Source of the DNA: an uncultured Aquimarina sp.
Lineage (GTDB): Bacteria; Bacteroidota; Bacteroidia; Flavobacteriales; Flavobacteriaceae
Assembly: GCA_947500505.1 (NCBI GenBank)
Contig: CANMSL010000010.1
Location: 85,472 to 149,471 of the forward strand
Length of the DNA: 64,000 nt
Direction: 5' to 3'
The notes under the pieces are model-generated. The model was given only the letters and a program-made list of their open reading frames with translations, ran no database searches and was not told the origin of the DNA. This document shows, piece after piece, positions 54,395 to 63,866 of the stretch (position 1 is its first letter; every line of letters begins with the position of its first letter). The translations under genes were made by a program, and so were the position numbers.

Positions 54395-54712
54395 TTACTT
54401 CCTGTTTTTCATTTTATGCTCTTCTTTAAACAGGTACTCCCAGCTTTGAAAAGGCCGTAACTCGTGAAATTCAGGTGCCATTAGTCCTGCTTTGAGTATG
54501 GGCAATTCGTCATACGATTTTTTTGCTTCTTCCAGACTGGGGTATTCCAAAATCATCACTACCAATCCGGGAATTTCCGTGAGAAAAAATTGTCTTAAAC
54601 GACCGCGCATATAATCGGCCCAGGCATAGTGCTCTTCGGCCTCCATCAATGGTAAAAGTTCCTTTTTTATATCAACTTCCGGTTTGACCCGCCATATCAC
54701 TAAAATTTGCAT
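54395..54712 (-). CDS. Small alpha/beta-barrel-like protein (monooxygenase/isomerase-like)
   Basis: 105 residues: MQILVIWRVKPEVDIKKELLPLMEAEEHYAWADYMRGRLRQFFLTEIPGLVVMILEYPSLEEAKKSYDELPILKAGLMAPEFHELRPFQSWEYLF. The alternation of strand-helix-strand and a conserved xxPxLKAGLMxPEFxxLxPFxxWExLF end resembles ferredoxin-like dimeric barrel enzymes (muconolactone isomerase/monooxygenase type). No catalytic claim is possible. Confidence 0.6.
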   Translation of the reverse strand: MQILVIWRVKPEVDIKKELLPLMEAEEHYAWADYMRGRLRQFFLTEIPGLVVMILEYPSLEEAKKSYDELPILKAGLMAPEFHELRPFQSWEYLFKEEHKMKNRK

Positions 54713-54877
54713 ACACTGTATGTTTTGTTACTATTCTATTTTGAAAGACAGAGTCCTATACTCCGATATACCAAAGTTGAAATTTGACGCTTACATTTAT
54801 TTAATACTTTTCAGGGTTTTAGTATCAATTTTTTAGAAACCGCGCATTTTACCGCTACGCGTTCCCTACGGTTGTGA

Positions 54878-54947
54878 ACCTGCCTGTCGGCAGGCAGGTC
54901 TCGTGGACTCGATACTTCGACCAGGCTTGTCCTGAGCAAGGTCGAAG
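54878..54947. repeat. Two palindromes of REP-like type
   Basis: First: ACCTGCCTG (54878-54886)/CAGGCAGGT (54891-54899) with a 4-nt loop. Second: CTTCGACC (54915-54922)/GGTCGAAG (54940-54947). The wording CTTCGACC...CTGAGC...GGTCGAAG is the type of dispersed repeat common in Flavobacteriia intergenic DNA. It lies in the 364 bp between 54713 and 55076, where no gene is seen. Confidence 0.7.
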
Positions 54948-55076
54948 GGCTCAGCACAGGTTTAATGGAAGCATACCATATGAAAAGTATAAGTCAATCC
55001 TCAAAAAGTAACACCGCTATGAACGTTCTGTTCGTTACCTTCATAAGGATTTATGAATAGTCTTTAATAGCATTTT

Positions 55077-55715
55077 ATGAAAAGGAGAAAGCTACTTTAT
55101 ATTGAGGCTTCAGTCAATAAAGAAAAATCGCGATCCATAGCATTGGCGCAATACTTTATAAGGAAATACAAAGAAAAATATACCACGGCTGAAATTGACA
55201 CCTGGGACATATGGAACTCATTGTTACCTGAAATAAAAAGCTATCGGCTAGAAGAATGGGACCAAGGGCCGGAGGGCGCTGGGCAGAGCTATTTTGATAA
55301 AGAAGCCTGGTATCACGCAAAAAAGTGTATTCATCGATTTATGGATGTTGATGATTATTTGATTGCCCTGCCCGTGTGGAATTTTGGCATCCCCTACCGG
55401 ATGAAACACTTTATCGATATTATCACCCAACCTGGCCATACATTTTTTTATGATTTGAACACTAAACCAAAAGAACTATTCCTCAATAAATCATGTACAG
55501 TTATTTTTTTTGATGTATCGTTGTTATCCAATCGATATCCTAAAGAACAAGAGAACCCTCAAGTTTCTTATATACTTCAATGGTTAAACTTTTTAGGATT
55601 TAAAAACATCAATACCGTTTTCTTTGAACTTGATGCAAAAGATACGGTGACATTCAACGCAAGACATCCTAGCGCTGAAGGCGAAGTCGATGTAATCTTA
55701 CGTAAGCTAAAGTGA
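55077..55715 (+). CDS. FMN-dependent NAD(P)H oxidoreductase (azoreductase-like, AzoR family)
   Basis: 212 residues, flavodoxin-like fold. LYIEASVNKEKSRSIALAQYFIRKYKEKY is the FMN phosphate loop, with LPVWNFGIPYRMKHFIDIITQPGHTFFYD, the AzoR-type substrate/cofactor region. It reduces quinones or azo compounds with NAD(P)H. Divergent from the minus-strand cluster; it may be controlled by the AraC gene on the opposite strand downstream. Confidence 0.85.
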   Translation: MKRRKLLYIEASVNKEKSRSIALAQYFIRKYKEKYTTAEIDTWDIWNSLLPEIKSYRLEEWDQGPEGAGQSYFDKEAWYHAKKCIHRFMDVDDYLIALPVWNFGIPYRMKHFIDIITQPGHTFFYDLNTKPKELFLNKSCTVIFFDVSLLSNRYPKEQENPQVSYILQWLNFLGFKNINTVFFELDAKDTVTFNARHPSAEGEVDVILRKLK

Positions 55716-55779
55716 TAAATTGAAATTATTAGCATTACATACGCTCTTAAGTCATCTCTCACATAAAGTCCCGAAAAGT

Positions 55780-56727
55780 TCAATATTTATCACGATAAGC
55801 CTGAGGCGACATCCCCACAATCCGCTTAAAATAACGACTGAAATAGGAAGGGTTATCAAAGCCTAAGGAATAACAAATTTCTGAAATGCTAGCTTTGGTA
55901 TGTAGCAATTTACATTTAGCGGCCAGAATATATCTTTCCATTATAAGCACCTTGGCGTTCTTGCCAAAACCTTTTTGTAAGTGTTGATTTAGTTGACCTG
56001 GTTCCATATTGAGGTCCTCAGCAAAATCGCTGACTCCATGTGCTTCAACAATTCCCTTGTTGTTTCCTTCAATAAAATACTCCTCCAGAACTTCTGCAAA
56101 TCGCTGACAAATCTGGGTCGATAGGTCATTTTTATGAAACTGCATTATCTCTTTTTTTGGATAGTTTTTTTTCAAAAGCAGCAATAGTTCGAGAGTCCAT
56201 ACCTGAACAAATTCATAACTTAATTCGTTTTTCTGCTTAAAGGCGCTATGAATTTTGTTTATCAAGTCTAATACTTCTCGATAATTATGTTCCCCAATAT
56301 CAAAATCGACCTCAGTAACAGGAGATAAGAAAGGAAAACGTGCGTATAAGGTATCCGGATAAACGATACGGGACAGGAAATCTTTGGAAAATGCTATCAT
56401 ATAGCCATCAACTTGGTTTACCCCTTGCCAGGTTTTAATTTGCCCGGGACGTGATAAATATAAAGAGCGACCATTGAGATTAACCCTTTTTGTTTGATGT
56501 AACTTGACCAAATTACCTTTGGAAAGTGCAAAAATCTTGTAAAAGTCCTGTACATAGGTTCTAGGCAGCTTTTGATAATAAGTGTTGAACTGGCTAAGAG
56601 AGTCAGCAAACATGCCATTTTGCCCCCAGGGAAAATGAAGGGAATGCTGAATATACTTTTTACCGTGAAGGCACTCCACAAAATCTTCCAGGTTTAATTG
56701 CGGAATTATGGTTTCGTTTGTTTTCAT
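55780..56727 (-). CDS. AraC-family transcriptional regulator
   Basis: 315 residues. The N-terminal part (about 1-190) is a cupin-type sensor region. The two-helix-turn-helix C-terminus is LNQHLQKGFGKNAKVLIMERYILAAKCKLLHTKASISEICYSLGFDNPSYFSRYFKRIVGMSPQAYRDKY, the AraC/XylS signature. Likely controls the adjacent oxidoreductase or the island genes in response to an aromatic-type ligand (inference). Divergent from the sigma-54 activator. Confidence 0.9.
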   Translation of the reverse strand: MKTNETIIPQLNLEDFVECLHGKKYIQHSLHFPWGQNGMFADSLSQFNTYYQKLPRTYVQDFYKIFALSKGNLVKLHQTKRVNLNGRSLYLSRPGQIKTWQGVNQVDGYMIAFSKDFLSRIVYPDTLYARFPFLSPVTEVDFDIGEHNYREVLDLINKIHSAFKQKNELSYEFVQVWTLELLLLLKKNYPKKEIMQFHKNDLSTQICQRFAEVLEEYFIEGNNKGIVEAHGVSDFAEDLNMEPGQLNQHLQKGFGKNAKVLIMERYILAAKCKLLHTKASISEICYSLGFDNPSYFSRYFKRIVGMSPQAYRDKY

Positions 56728-56850
56728 ACCATTTCCTTGTCTAAACCTGTTCCAAAATAAAAATTATATATAAATATCTGATTTACAATATATTGAAATG
56801 TATTTAGGGTGTCTTTTAAACGCTGTTTACAAAATATTTTAAAAATAATA

Positions 56851-56863
56851 CGTGATTTTCACG
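56851..56863. promoter_or_regulatory. Palindrome between two divergent regulator genes
   Basis: CGTGA-TTT-TCACG lies in the 183 bp between araC-type and sigma-54-type genes. It could be an operator; no second copy was noticed. Confidence 0.3.
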
Positions 56864-56910
56864 AAATTTTTAGGAATTTAGATGTCATATAGAATCTATA
56901 GATTGTAAGA

Positions 56911-59900
56911 ATGGAAGATGCACATGCCTATCAAGAAGACATAGAAAAACTTAAAGAAGAAAAACGGCTCACCGAAAAGCTGCTCGGTATCAGTGAAGCT
57001 TTGGTAAACGCAAGCCAACGTGAACAACTTTTTCACATCATTGTTGAAAAAATAGGTAAGTTACTGCCCATGGATGACCTGGCCATCGTAATTGTCAATG
57101 AAGATAAAACACAGTGGAAGGATATTTCCATTTCTAGAGGACTCAACCAAAAAAAAATAACCCAAGAATTAACGGAAGGAGGGTTTGATGTCTGGCTAGA
57201 TATGAACAGTCTCATCGAAAAGTTTCTCTCGTCTACGGAAATCATGACCATCGAGGACTACAAGAAGTTCAAGGATTTTCCATCAAAGTTTACCCAAATT
57301 ATGGAAGAGGACGGTCTAAAAGAATTCATCCATACCCCTCTGCGTATGGCCGACAAAGTATTCGGTGCACTGGTATTTGATGCAAAAAAATCTGGAACAT
57401 ATGACGAAAGGCACTTTTCTCTTTTTCAAGCCATTGCCGACCAACTCGCCGTAGCGGTAAGCAATGTGCTGGCCCAAGAAGAGTTATTAAAACGCCAGAA
57501 ACGGATTGAAGACTTACTGAAAATCAGTACTGCAGCTTCTAACATCCAGTCTCGAAGCGAACTTTTAAAAGTGATTTTCGAGACTATAAAACCCGTATTT
57601 CCATTTGATACTGCAGGGCTCTTTATCATCGACCATAAAAATGATGAGCATTATGAAATACTGGACAATATCGATATTTTAGGACAGCATGACGCTACTC
57701 AGGTTGAAATAATCAATTCCAATCTTCTAGGCAGGTTTAAACACAAGGGCAGCGGAATTGAATATGTATCACGAAAGGGTGGTCCACGTTTGTTCGACCT
57801 TAAAAAAGATGCTAAAAAATGGCCGCACCCACAAATAAATATAATGTTAGACAACGGGTTACGTCAGCTCATTGGCATAGGTCTAAAATCTGGAAGCGAA
57901 ACTTTTGGTATGCTGTGTTTTAGTTCTAAAAAAGAAGATTTCTATTCTGAAAAGGATTTTTCGTTTTTCAAGGCAATATCAGAGCAAGTAGCTTTGGCGG
58001 TAAGCAATGTATTGTCGTCTGAAGAAGTTCTTCTTCAAAAAGAGAAAGTAGAAAACCTGTTAAGTATTAGCAATACCATTTCTACCATTGCCAGTGGGGC
58101 AGATTTAATAAGGCTTATCCTTACCGACCTGAAAAGATTTTTTCCTTTTGATGATGCGGGTCTCTTTGTCTATGACTTTGCAGCCAAAGAGGAGCGTGAC
58201 CTGGTGGTCGACTATAATTTTAATATGGGTTTTTCCAAAACACTCTATGATGAAGGTCTCTCAGGGTGGATGCCCATATCGGAGGCATCCTTGTTCACTA
58301 CCAACAGAGGGCCGCATGTACTTACACCCGATGAGTTGATAAGCAAATACCCACACCCTCATTTTGAATATCTCAAAGAACACGGGTTTAAAATAATGAT
58401 TGGCGGGCCGCTTAAAAATGGCGGTGAAGTGATTGGGATGTTATGTTTTTGGAGTTTTAATGAGAATGCGTATTCCGATGATAGCATTGCTACGTTCAAA
58501 TCTATTTCGGACCAAGTAGGGATTGCCCTGGGAAATGTACTGGCCAACGAGCAACTTCTCGAAGAAAAGAAAAAGACCGAAGACCTGCTGGCCGTCACCG
58601 AGTCTATCGCCAACATCACCACTGGTCCGGAACTGGTCAAAGCCATTTTTGATAAGCTGCAGAAAATATTTCCTTTTGATGATGCAGGCTTGTTCCAGAT
58701 GGATAATGATAAGAAAATGGAACGCGACCTTATTGTCGATTTCGGATATGATACTTCCTCAGAAATTAATGAGGAGCTAAGAAAAAAAGGATTGGTGGGT
58801 TGGATGCCGTTGAGTCAAGGAGTAAACCATTTATCAAAATCAGGGATAGTCACATTGGGAACGGAGGTTTACGAATTGTTTGACCATCCCCATTTTGAAA
58901 ATCAAGAAAACCGTATCTTCAGGCAAATCATATCCGGCCCGCTAAGACAAGGAGAAAACACCATTGGGGCTTTATGCTTTTGGAGCAAAAAGGAGAATGC
59001 ATTTCAGGGACAAGAATCTCTCTTTAAATCCATTATCGACCAGATAAGTGTAGCATTGAGCAATATCATTGCCAACGAACAGTTAATTTCTGAAAAGAAG
59101 AAGACTGAAGACTTGCTGGCTGTTACCGAGAGTATTGCCAACATTACCACTGGACCAGAACTGATACGTGCCATCTTTGGTAAATTACACAACGTTTTTC
59201 CTTTTGATGAGATTGGACTCTTTCATTTGGATTTTGAAAACAACCGAGAACGTGACCTTACTGTGTATAATCAATACGACTTAGACAAGGAAAATACGAC
59301 CCATACAACAAATGGATTGATGGAATGGATGCCTATCAGACAATGTACCACGTATCTGTCGGAATCATTGATTATAAATGGGCAGGAGATTTACGAGCAG
59401 CTTCATCATCCCCCTTTCGAAGACCCGAAAAACCGCATTTTTAAACAAATCATTGCCGGTCCCTTAAAAGAAGGCGACAAAACCATTGGTATGCTCTGCT
59501 TTTGGAGCAAAGAAGAGAATGAATTTGATGGTCAGGAGTCCTTGTTCAAGTCCATTACCGACCAGATGAGCGTGGCGTTGAGCAACATCATTGCCAATGA
59601 GGATATTCAGCAGCGTGAAATGGAGAAGTCATTGCAGGTCGATATTTTCAACGCGTTGAACGATTCCAAACTATGGGAGCAAAAGTTATCTGGCATCACA
59701 AGGGTATTGCAACGGCATATACCTTTCAATCTTATTGTATTCAACTTTTTTGAAACCGAAGAAGCTACCGGTGAACGACTACCATTTTATAGCCTTGAAC
59801 GTTTGGGGATAGAGGAATATAGACTTTTTGACCTGGCGCATTTTTCAAAAATGACAGGTATGGGAGAGAACTATTTAAAGCAAGCATTTGCAGCGACTGA

Positions 59901-61224
59901 CCTCGAACCCAACATATTTGACTACAACAACCTGGGTAAAAAAATTGGGAAAAATGAATTTCTCAATGCGATTCATAAGGTCTTCGGCGCAAACAGCGTT
60001 TTAAATTACCCCATTGATTTAGGCAATGCAAGAACGATTTATATTTCACTGTTTAGCAAAGAGGCCAGCGCGTTTAAAGAACAACATCTTTCCCTTTTGA
60101 GGAGTGCAGAGCAGTCACTCGTGCTGTCTCTTGAACGCCAGCTCGCCTATGACGAGATACAATTGCTCAATGAACGTCTACAGAGCGAGAAAAAATACCT
60201 GCAATCAGAGATGCAGGCAACGTATCACTTTGGAGAGATTATAGGTGAAAGTGCCATTATGCAGATGGTATTTAAGCAGATAAACGATGTAGCATCACTG
60301 GACACCACTGTTCTTATACAAGGCGAAACCGGTACCGGTAAAGAACTTGTTGCACGGGCCATCCATGAAAACTCACCGCGGCAGGATGCACTGCTTGTTA
60401 AGGTCAATTGTGCTGCCATTCCCCGGGAAACTGTGGAGAGCGAGCTTTTTGGCCATGTAAAAGGAGCGTTCACAGGAGCCATTAAGGACCGGGTCGGAAA
60501 ATTTGAACTCGCCGATGGTGGAACCATCTTTCTTGATGAGATAGGTGAGCTCTCGCTCGATTTACAAGCCAAGCTACTGCGGGTGTTGCAAGAAAAAGAG
60601 GTGGAGCAATTGGGCAGTAACCGTCTTAAAAAAATAGATTTTAGAGTCATTGCAGCTACAAACCGTAACCTATCCTTAGAGGTCGAAAAAGGTAACTTTA
60701 GGTCAGACTTGTTCTACCGCCTGCATATTTTTCCAATGCAACTGCCGCCACTGCGCTTACGCGAAAACGATGTTATACTCATCGCAGAACAAATAGCAAA
60801 ACAGGTCTGTACCAAGATTGGAACAACTTTTAAAGGATTTTCAAATGCCAGCAAAAAAGTATTGTTGTCCTACGCCTGGCCCGGTAATGTAAGGGAGTTG
60901 CAAAACCTTATCGAGCAGACCTTGATACAAAACCGCGGCGAGATTGAAAATCTAAGACCTGGCTTTCAGGCCGTGAGCGATGATATTCCTCTTAAAGCGG
61001 ACAGTTTTGAGGATATAGTCAATGCGGACAATCTTAAGGAAATTACTCTTGAGGACATTGACCTGCGCACCCAGGAGCTTGAAAAGGCCTATCTGTATGC
61101 CATCCTTAATCATACAAAATGGAGAGTAAGTGGCAGGGATGGCGCTGCTTCTTTACTCGATGTAAAGGCGACCACGCTTGAGTATAGATTGAAAAAGCTA
61201 GGTATTAGTCGTAAAAGTAGCTAG
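56911..61224 (+). CDS. Multi-GAF sigma-54-dependent transcriptional activator
   Basis: 1437 residues. Five tandem GAF-type modules are visible: about 23-190, 197-370, 379-547, 554-724 and 730-897. A sixth, more divergent one is at 900-1084. A coiled coil (about 1085-1105) leads to the AAA+ sigma-54 domain (1108-1350) with Walker A GETGTGKE (about 1137), the sigma-54 loop KGAFTGA (about 1185-1190) and Walker B GTIFLDEIG. A Fis-type HTH occupies about 1383-1437. The modules share the linker KKTEDLLAVTESIANITTGPEL, near-identical before modules 4 and 5, so recent duplication is likely. It should activate RpoN promoters in response to small ligands. Target promoters were not identified. Confidence 0.93.
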   Translation: MEDAHAYQEDIEKLKEEKRLTEKLLGISEALVNASQREQLFHIIVEKIGKLLPMDDLAIVIVNEDKTQWKDISISRGLNQKKITQELTEGGFDVWLDMNSLIEKFLSSTEIMTIEDYKKFKDFPSKFTQIMEEDGLKEFIHTPLRMADKVFGALVFDAKKSGTYDERHFSLFQAIADQLAVAVSNVLAQEELLKRQKRIEDLLKISTAASNIQSRSELLKVIFETIKPVFPFDTAGLFIIDHKNDEHYEILDNIDILGQHDATQVEIINSNLLGRFKHKGSGIEYVSRKGGPRLFDLKKDAKKWPHPQINIMLDNGLRQLIGIGLKSGSETFGMLCFSSKKEDFYSEKDFSFFKAISEQVALAVSNVLSSEEVLLQKEKVENLLSISNTISTIASGADLIRLILTDLKRFFPFDDAGLFVYDFAAKEERDLVVDYNFNMGFSKTLYDEGLSGWMPISEASLFTTNRGPHVLTPDELISKYPHPHFEYLKEHGFKIMIGGPLKNGGEVIGMLCFWSFNENAYSDDSIATFKSISDQVGIALGNVLANEQLLEEKKKTEDLLAVTESIANITTGPELVKAIFDKLQKIFPFDDAGLFQMDNDKKMERDLIVDFGYDTSSEINEELRKKGLVGWMPLSQGVNHLSKSGIVTLGTEVYELFDHPHFENQENRIFRQIISGPLRQGENTIGALCFWSKKENAFQGQESLFKSIIDQISVALSNIIANEQLISEKKKTEDLLAVTESIANITTGPELIRAIFGKLHNVFPFDEIGLFHLDFENNRERDLTVYNQYDLDKENTTHTTNGLMEWMPIRQCTTYLSESLIINGQEIYEQLHHPPFEDPKNRIFKQIIAGPLKEGDKTIGMLCFWSKEENEFDGQESLFKSITDQMSVALSNIIANEDIQQREMEKSLQVDIFNALNDSKLWEQKLSGITRVLQRHIPFNLIVFNFFETEEATGERLPFYSLERLGIEEYRLFDLAHFSKMTGMGENYLKQAFAATDLEPNIFDYNNLGKKIGKNEFLNAIHKVFGANSVLNYPIDLGNARTIYISLFSKEASAFKEQHLSLLRSAEQSLVLSLERQLAYDEIQLLNERLQSEKKYLQSEMQATYHFGEIIGESAIMQMVFKQINDVASLDTTVLIQGETGTGKELVARAIHENSPRQDALLVKVNCAAIPRETVESELFGHVKGAFTGAIKDRVGKFELADGGTIFLDEIGELSLDLQAKLLRVLQEKEVEQLGSNRLKKIDFRVIAATNRNLSLEVEKGNFRSDLFYRLHIFPMQLPPLRLRENDVILIAEQIAKQVCTKIGTTFKGFSNASKKVLLSYAWPGNVRELQNLIEQTLIQNRGEIENLRPGFQAVSDDIPLKADSFEDIVNADNLKEITLEDIDLRTQELEKAYLYAILNHTKWRVSGRDGAASLLDVKATTLEYRLKKLGISRKSS

Positions 61225-61462
61225 TAAATCAAATAATCCTCTTACACTGCTTCTTTATAATCTTTTTTCATCACTCTTCAGGCAATTCCGGGTTAAAAGT
61301 ATCTGAAACCCTTAGAAAAGTATCAAGCGTACCTTAAAGAATTTATTCAAATTTACAGAGGTGCTTCCTTAGATAGTAATGAACTACGACCCCGAACCAT
61401 CTATTATATAAGGTTTGTGCTATCTGTTTGGAAAGCCAATACCAGTAAATCAAGAGCTAGCA

Positions 61463-61705
61463 ATGAACAAAGAAAAGAATCATCATACAGACTCGATTCC
61501 CCCAAAAAAGTGGAAAATGTTTATCCTGATATGGGTCATCGTTTATCCGCTTATCCTGATTGTTACCAATACGTTGAGGCTATTTTTTCCTGAGATGAAT
61601 TCGCCTCTATCAATGTTGGTCACATCACTTACCATTGTTAGCGCAATGGTTTTTATAATGATTCCCTTGATTAATAAATTCTTAGGAAAATGGATTAGAA
61701 AATGA
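61463..61705 (+). CDS. Small membrane protein related to monooxygenase C-terminal tails
   Basis: 80 residues from the ATG at 61463. Two TM helices (about 20-40 and 53-72) in PPKKWKMFILIWVIVYPLILIVTNTLRLFF and LSMLVTSLTIVSAMVFIMIPLINKFLGKWIRK. The same PPxKWKM...IYP...PL.LR pattern occurs as a membrane tail on some ABM-type monooxygenases, here as a stand-alone protein. Start choice: a frame start at 61415 gives a non-matching leader. Confidence 0.6.
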   Translation: MNKEKNHHTDSIPPKKWKMFILIWVIVYPLILIVTNTLRLFFPEMNSPLSMLVTSLTIVSAMVFIMIPLINKFLGKWIRK

Positions 61706-61927
61706 AAAATCCCAACCCAATTGGATTAAAAGCCAAAGGGAGTTTTTGTAACGGAAAAAATTAAATAAAACCAAGTATCGATAAATTATGAAATGAGCCA
61801 TAATAAATCTTAATACCTACCGAGATGGTTATTGGTGAAATCGAAGATTCATGAACTCCTTTGAAAAACAATTGGAAATGATGTGAATAATTACATATGA
61901 CCTATTAAAATCAATAAAAATTAACAG

Positions 61928-62899
61928 ATGAAACAAAAAATTGTAAAAAGACATAGACCCTTAATCCTCAGCGCGCTCGTGGTTATTTCATTAGGCTTTT
62001 TTAGCTGTAACCAAAAACAGAAAAAAGAGTCAACCGCTGAAACTAAAGTCGATTTAGAACTTAAAATCGACAGATTCAATATTCCTGGTGTAGGACAGGT
62101 AGAAAGCATCATGATAGAGGATGAGAATGGCATCGTTTTAATTGACGCGCAACGTACAAAAAGTGCAGGAAAACAAGTAGTAGAGAAACTGAAATCAAAA
62201 GGAAAGCAGTTGTACGCCGTATTGATAACCCACCCACATCCCGACCATGTCGGAGGATTACCTACAATTCTTGAAGCATTCCCTGGAACCCCTGTTCTGG
62301 CAACCAAAGCGACCAAAGAAGAAATGGTTACCGATAGTGAGGGGGAATTCTATTTTGCCAGAAAGGTGAATGGAGACGAATATCCTACTGAACTGGCACT
62401 ACCAACTAGACTGATTGAAGATGGTGAGACCGTTACTTTTGGCGATATCGACTTAGTGGTTGATGAGCTTGGCCCTGGTGAGGCCATAGATATAAATGTG
62501 TTTTATTCCAAAGAACTCAATGCACTGTTTGTAGGGGATCTAATGGATAACAACCGCCTTGGTTTTGTTCTTGAAAAGAGGACTGCCCCTTGGCTACAAC
62601 AGTTAGATAAAGTATGGGCAGACTATGGGAAAGAAAATCCAATAACCTATCCTGGTCACGGTGACCCTGCTGTTTTAAGAAGGTTGGTAGAGGAACAAAA
62701 AGAGTGGCTTATCGATTTGAGAACGCTTGTTGGGAAAGAGATGAAAAACGGAAAGAAACTGTCTGATACGCAAGTTGCAAATATCGAGAGTGCCTTTGAG
62801 GAACTACATCCCAATCAAATTCCGGTAGCCCCCATTCCGGATATGATGAAACTCAACATTAAGGCTGTTGCAGAAGAGCTTACTTTGGAAAATAAATAA
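61928..62899 (+). CDS. MBL-fold metallo-hydrolase, lipoprotein
   Basis: 323 residues. A lipoprotein signal (LILSALVVISLGFFSCNQ, Cys at about 28) is followed by the metallo-beta-lactamase fold with LITHPHPDHVGGLPTIL (HxHxDH), FVGDLMDNN and YPGHGDPAV. A zinc- or iron-dependent hydrolase tethered in the periplasm or on the surface. Substrate unknown; the island context suggests detoxification. Confidence 0.88.
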   Translation: MKQKIVKRHRPLILSALVVISLGFFSCNQKQKKESTAETKVDLELKIDRFNIPGVGQVESIMIEDENGIVLIDAQRTKSAGKQVVEKLKSKGKQLYAVLITHPHPDHVGGLPTILEAFPGTPVLATKATKEEMVTDSEGEFYFARKVNGDEYPTELALPTRLIEDGETVTFGDIDLVVDELGPGEAIDINVFYSKELNALFVGDLMDNNRLGFVLEKRTAPWLQQLDKVWADYGKENPITYPGHGDPAVLRRLVEEQKEWLIDLRTLVGKEMKNGKKLSDTQVANIESAFEELHPNQIPVAPIPDMMKLNIKAVAEELTLENK

Positions 62900-62903
62900 A
62901 AAA

Positions 62904-63194
62904 ATGCGTCTCAAATACTTTTACATATATGGAATACGGAGATGTTCAGAGAAAAACAAAAAATTCCCTATTGAAATCCTATTTTGTAAAGACGATAATG
63001 ATGCCAATTTGAGGATGACCCCTTTTGATGCCATTAGGATACTACGCGAAAAACAGGGTGTTTTTTTTATTTTTCACGAGGGTGCAAGCCGTCAGTTTTT
63101 CATTTCGGAAAAAATGGGTAAAATAGAAGTGGCTGTATCAGGTTCCGAAATTGGGTTTCAAGTCTTCAGCCAATTACCTGAAATGCCTATTTAA
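62904..63194 (+). CDS. Hypothetical protein
   Basis: 96 residues from the ATG at 62904, 4 bp after the MBL stop. It reads KNKKFPIEILFCKDDNDANLRMTPFDAIRILREKQGVFFIFHEGASRQFFISEKMGKIEVAVSGSEIGFQVFSQLPEMPI. No family recognised. It lacks a signal peptide. It could be real and co-transcribed with the MBL gene. Confidence 0.4.
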   Translation: MRLKYFYIYGIRRCSEKNKKFPIEILFCKDDNDANLRMTPFDAIRILREKQGVFFIFHEGASRQFFISEKMGKIEVAVSGSEIGFQVFSQLPEMPI

Positions 63195-63619
63195 TATCCT
63201 TTGGGAAATGACCAAAAAAAAGCGGGGCATAAATTAAATTGAAACACAGCGCATGAAAGAAGTGTTGGAAGTTTAAAAAGCTATTAATTTTCACCAGGAG
63301 ATAATACGTAAATGAAATCAAAGGAAAGGTCAAGTTAAATTTTAGACAACGCTTTTTAGGTGGGAGTATGATTTTAAGTTATTCATCTTAATTACAAAAT
63401 TAATAATAAACTCATCTTGATGTGACTTCATTCTTAAATACTTATATAAAGAGCGCAAATAGTGTCACATCTAATTGGCGAAAACTTTTATGGTGGAGCA
63501 ATATTTAACTTTAAATACAAGTAGAGTTGAAAAAGGCTCTCTTTTTTTTCTTATAGAAAATTGAGCCATTAGAATGAAAGAATATAGAAACAAAATTGAA
63601 TAAATCAGATCATTAAATA
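63195..63619. other. Gene-free stretch with an inverted repeat
   Basis: No coding region is supported. GATGTGAC (63419-63426) and GTCACATC (63474-63481) form an inverted repeat with 47 bp between; meaning unclear. Confidence 0.4.
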
Positions 63620-63810
63620 ATGAAGAAATATTTTAGAATCGGAATTATTGGCTCCGGTAATATCTGAGGAAATCTAAGAAAACATTTTACAAAAGCTTGG
63701 CATAGTGTGTTTTTCAGTTCACGTCATCCAGACATATTATCTAACCTGCTAAAGAAGTCAGGAGATAATGCCAAAGCAGACTCGGTAGAGGATGCGTTGT
63801 CATTATTCAG
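63620..63810 (+). pseudogene. Truncated F420-reductase-like gene with in-frame stop
   Basis: MKKYFRIGIIGSGNI is followed by TGA (63665-63667), then GNLRKHFTKAWHSVFFSSRHPDILSNLLKKSGDNAKADSVEDALSLF in frame. It matches the N-terminus of the NADPH/F420-dependent reductase family, like the gene at 51575-52209. The homology stops at the island's right junction. Confidence 0.7.
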
Positions 63811-63818
63811 CACAGGCT

Positions 63819-63866
63819 CTGTGACCGTCCCGATTAAGAAATCGGGATGCTCTATCCAACTGAGTC
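63819..63866 (-). pseudogene. tRNA-Arg(UCU)-like 5' half (right island junction)
   Basis: On the minus strand the D-arm ACTCAGTTGGATAGAGCAT is followed by an anticodon arm with CCCGA/TCGGG and a TCT anticodon, but with an 8-nt instead of 7-nt loop. Then comes ACGGTCACAG, where a T-arm should begin but does not. Paired with the 3' half at 43898-43918 it makes up a split tRNA-Arg. Confidence 0.65.

Noticed and set aside
55021..55040. GAACGTTC palindrome before the azoreductase-like gene
   Set aside because: A short 8-bp palindrome is expected by chance; no second copy noted.
60225..60650. Minus-strand frame of 141 codons
   Set aside because: Serine-rich shadow of the sigma-54 AAA+ domain.
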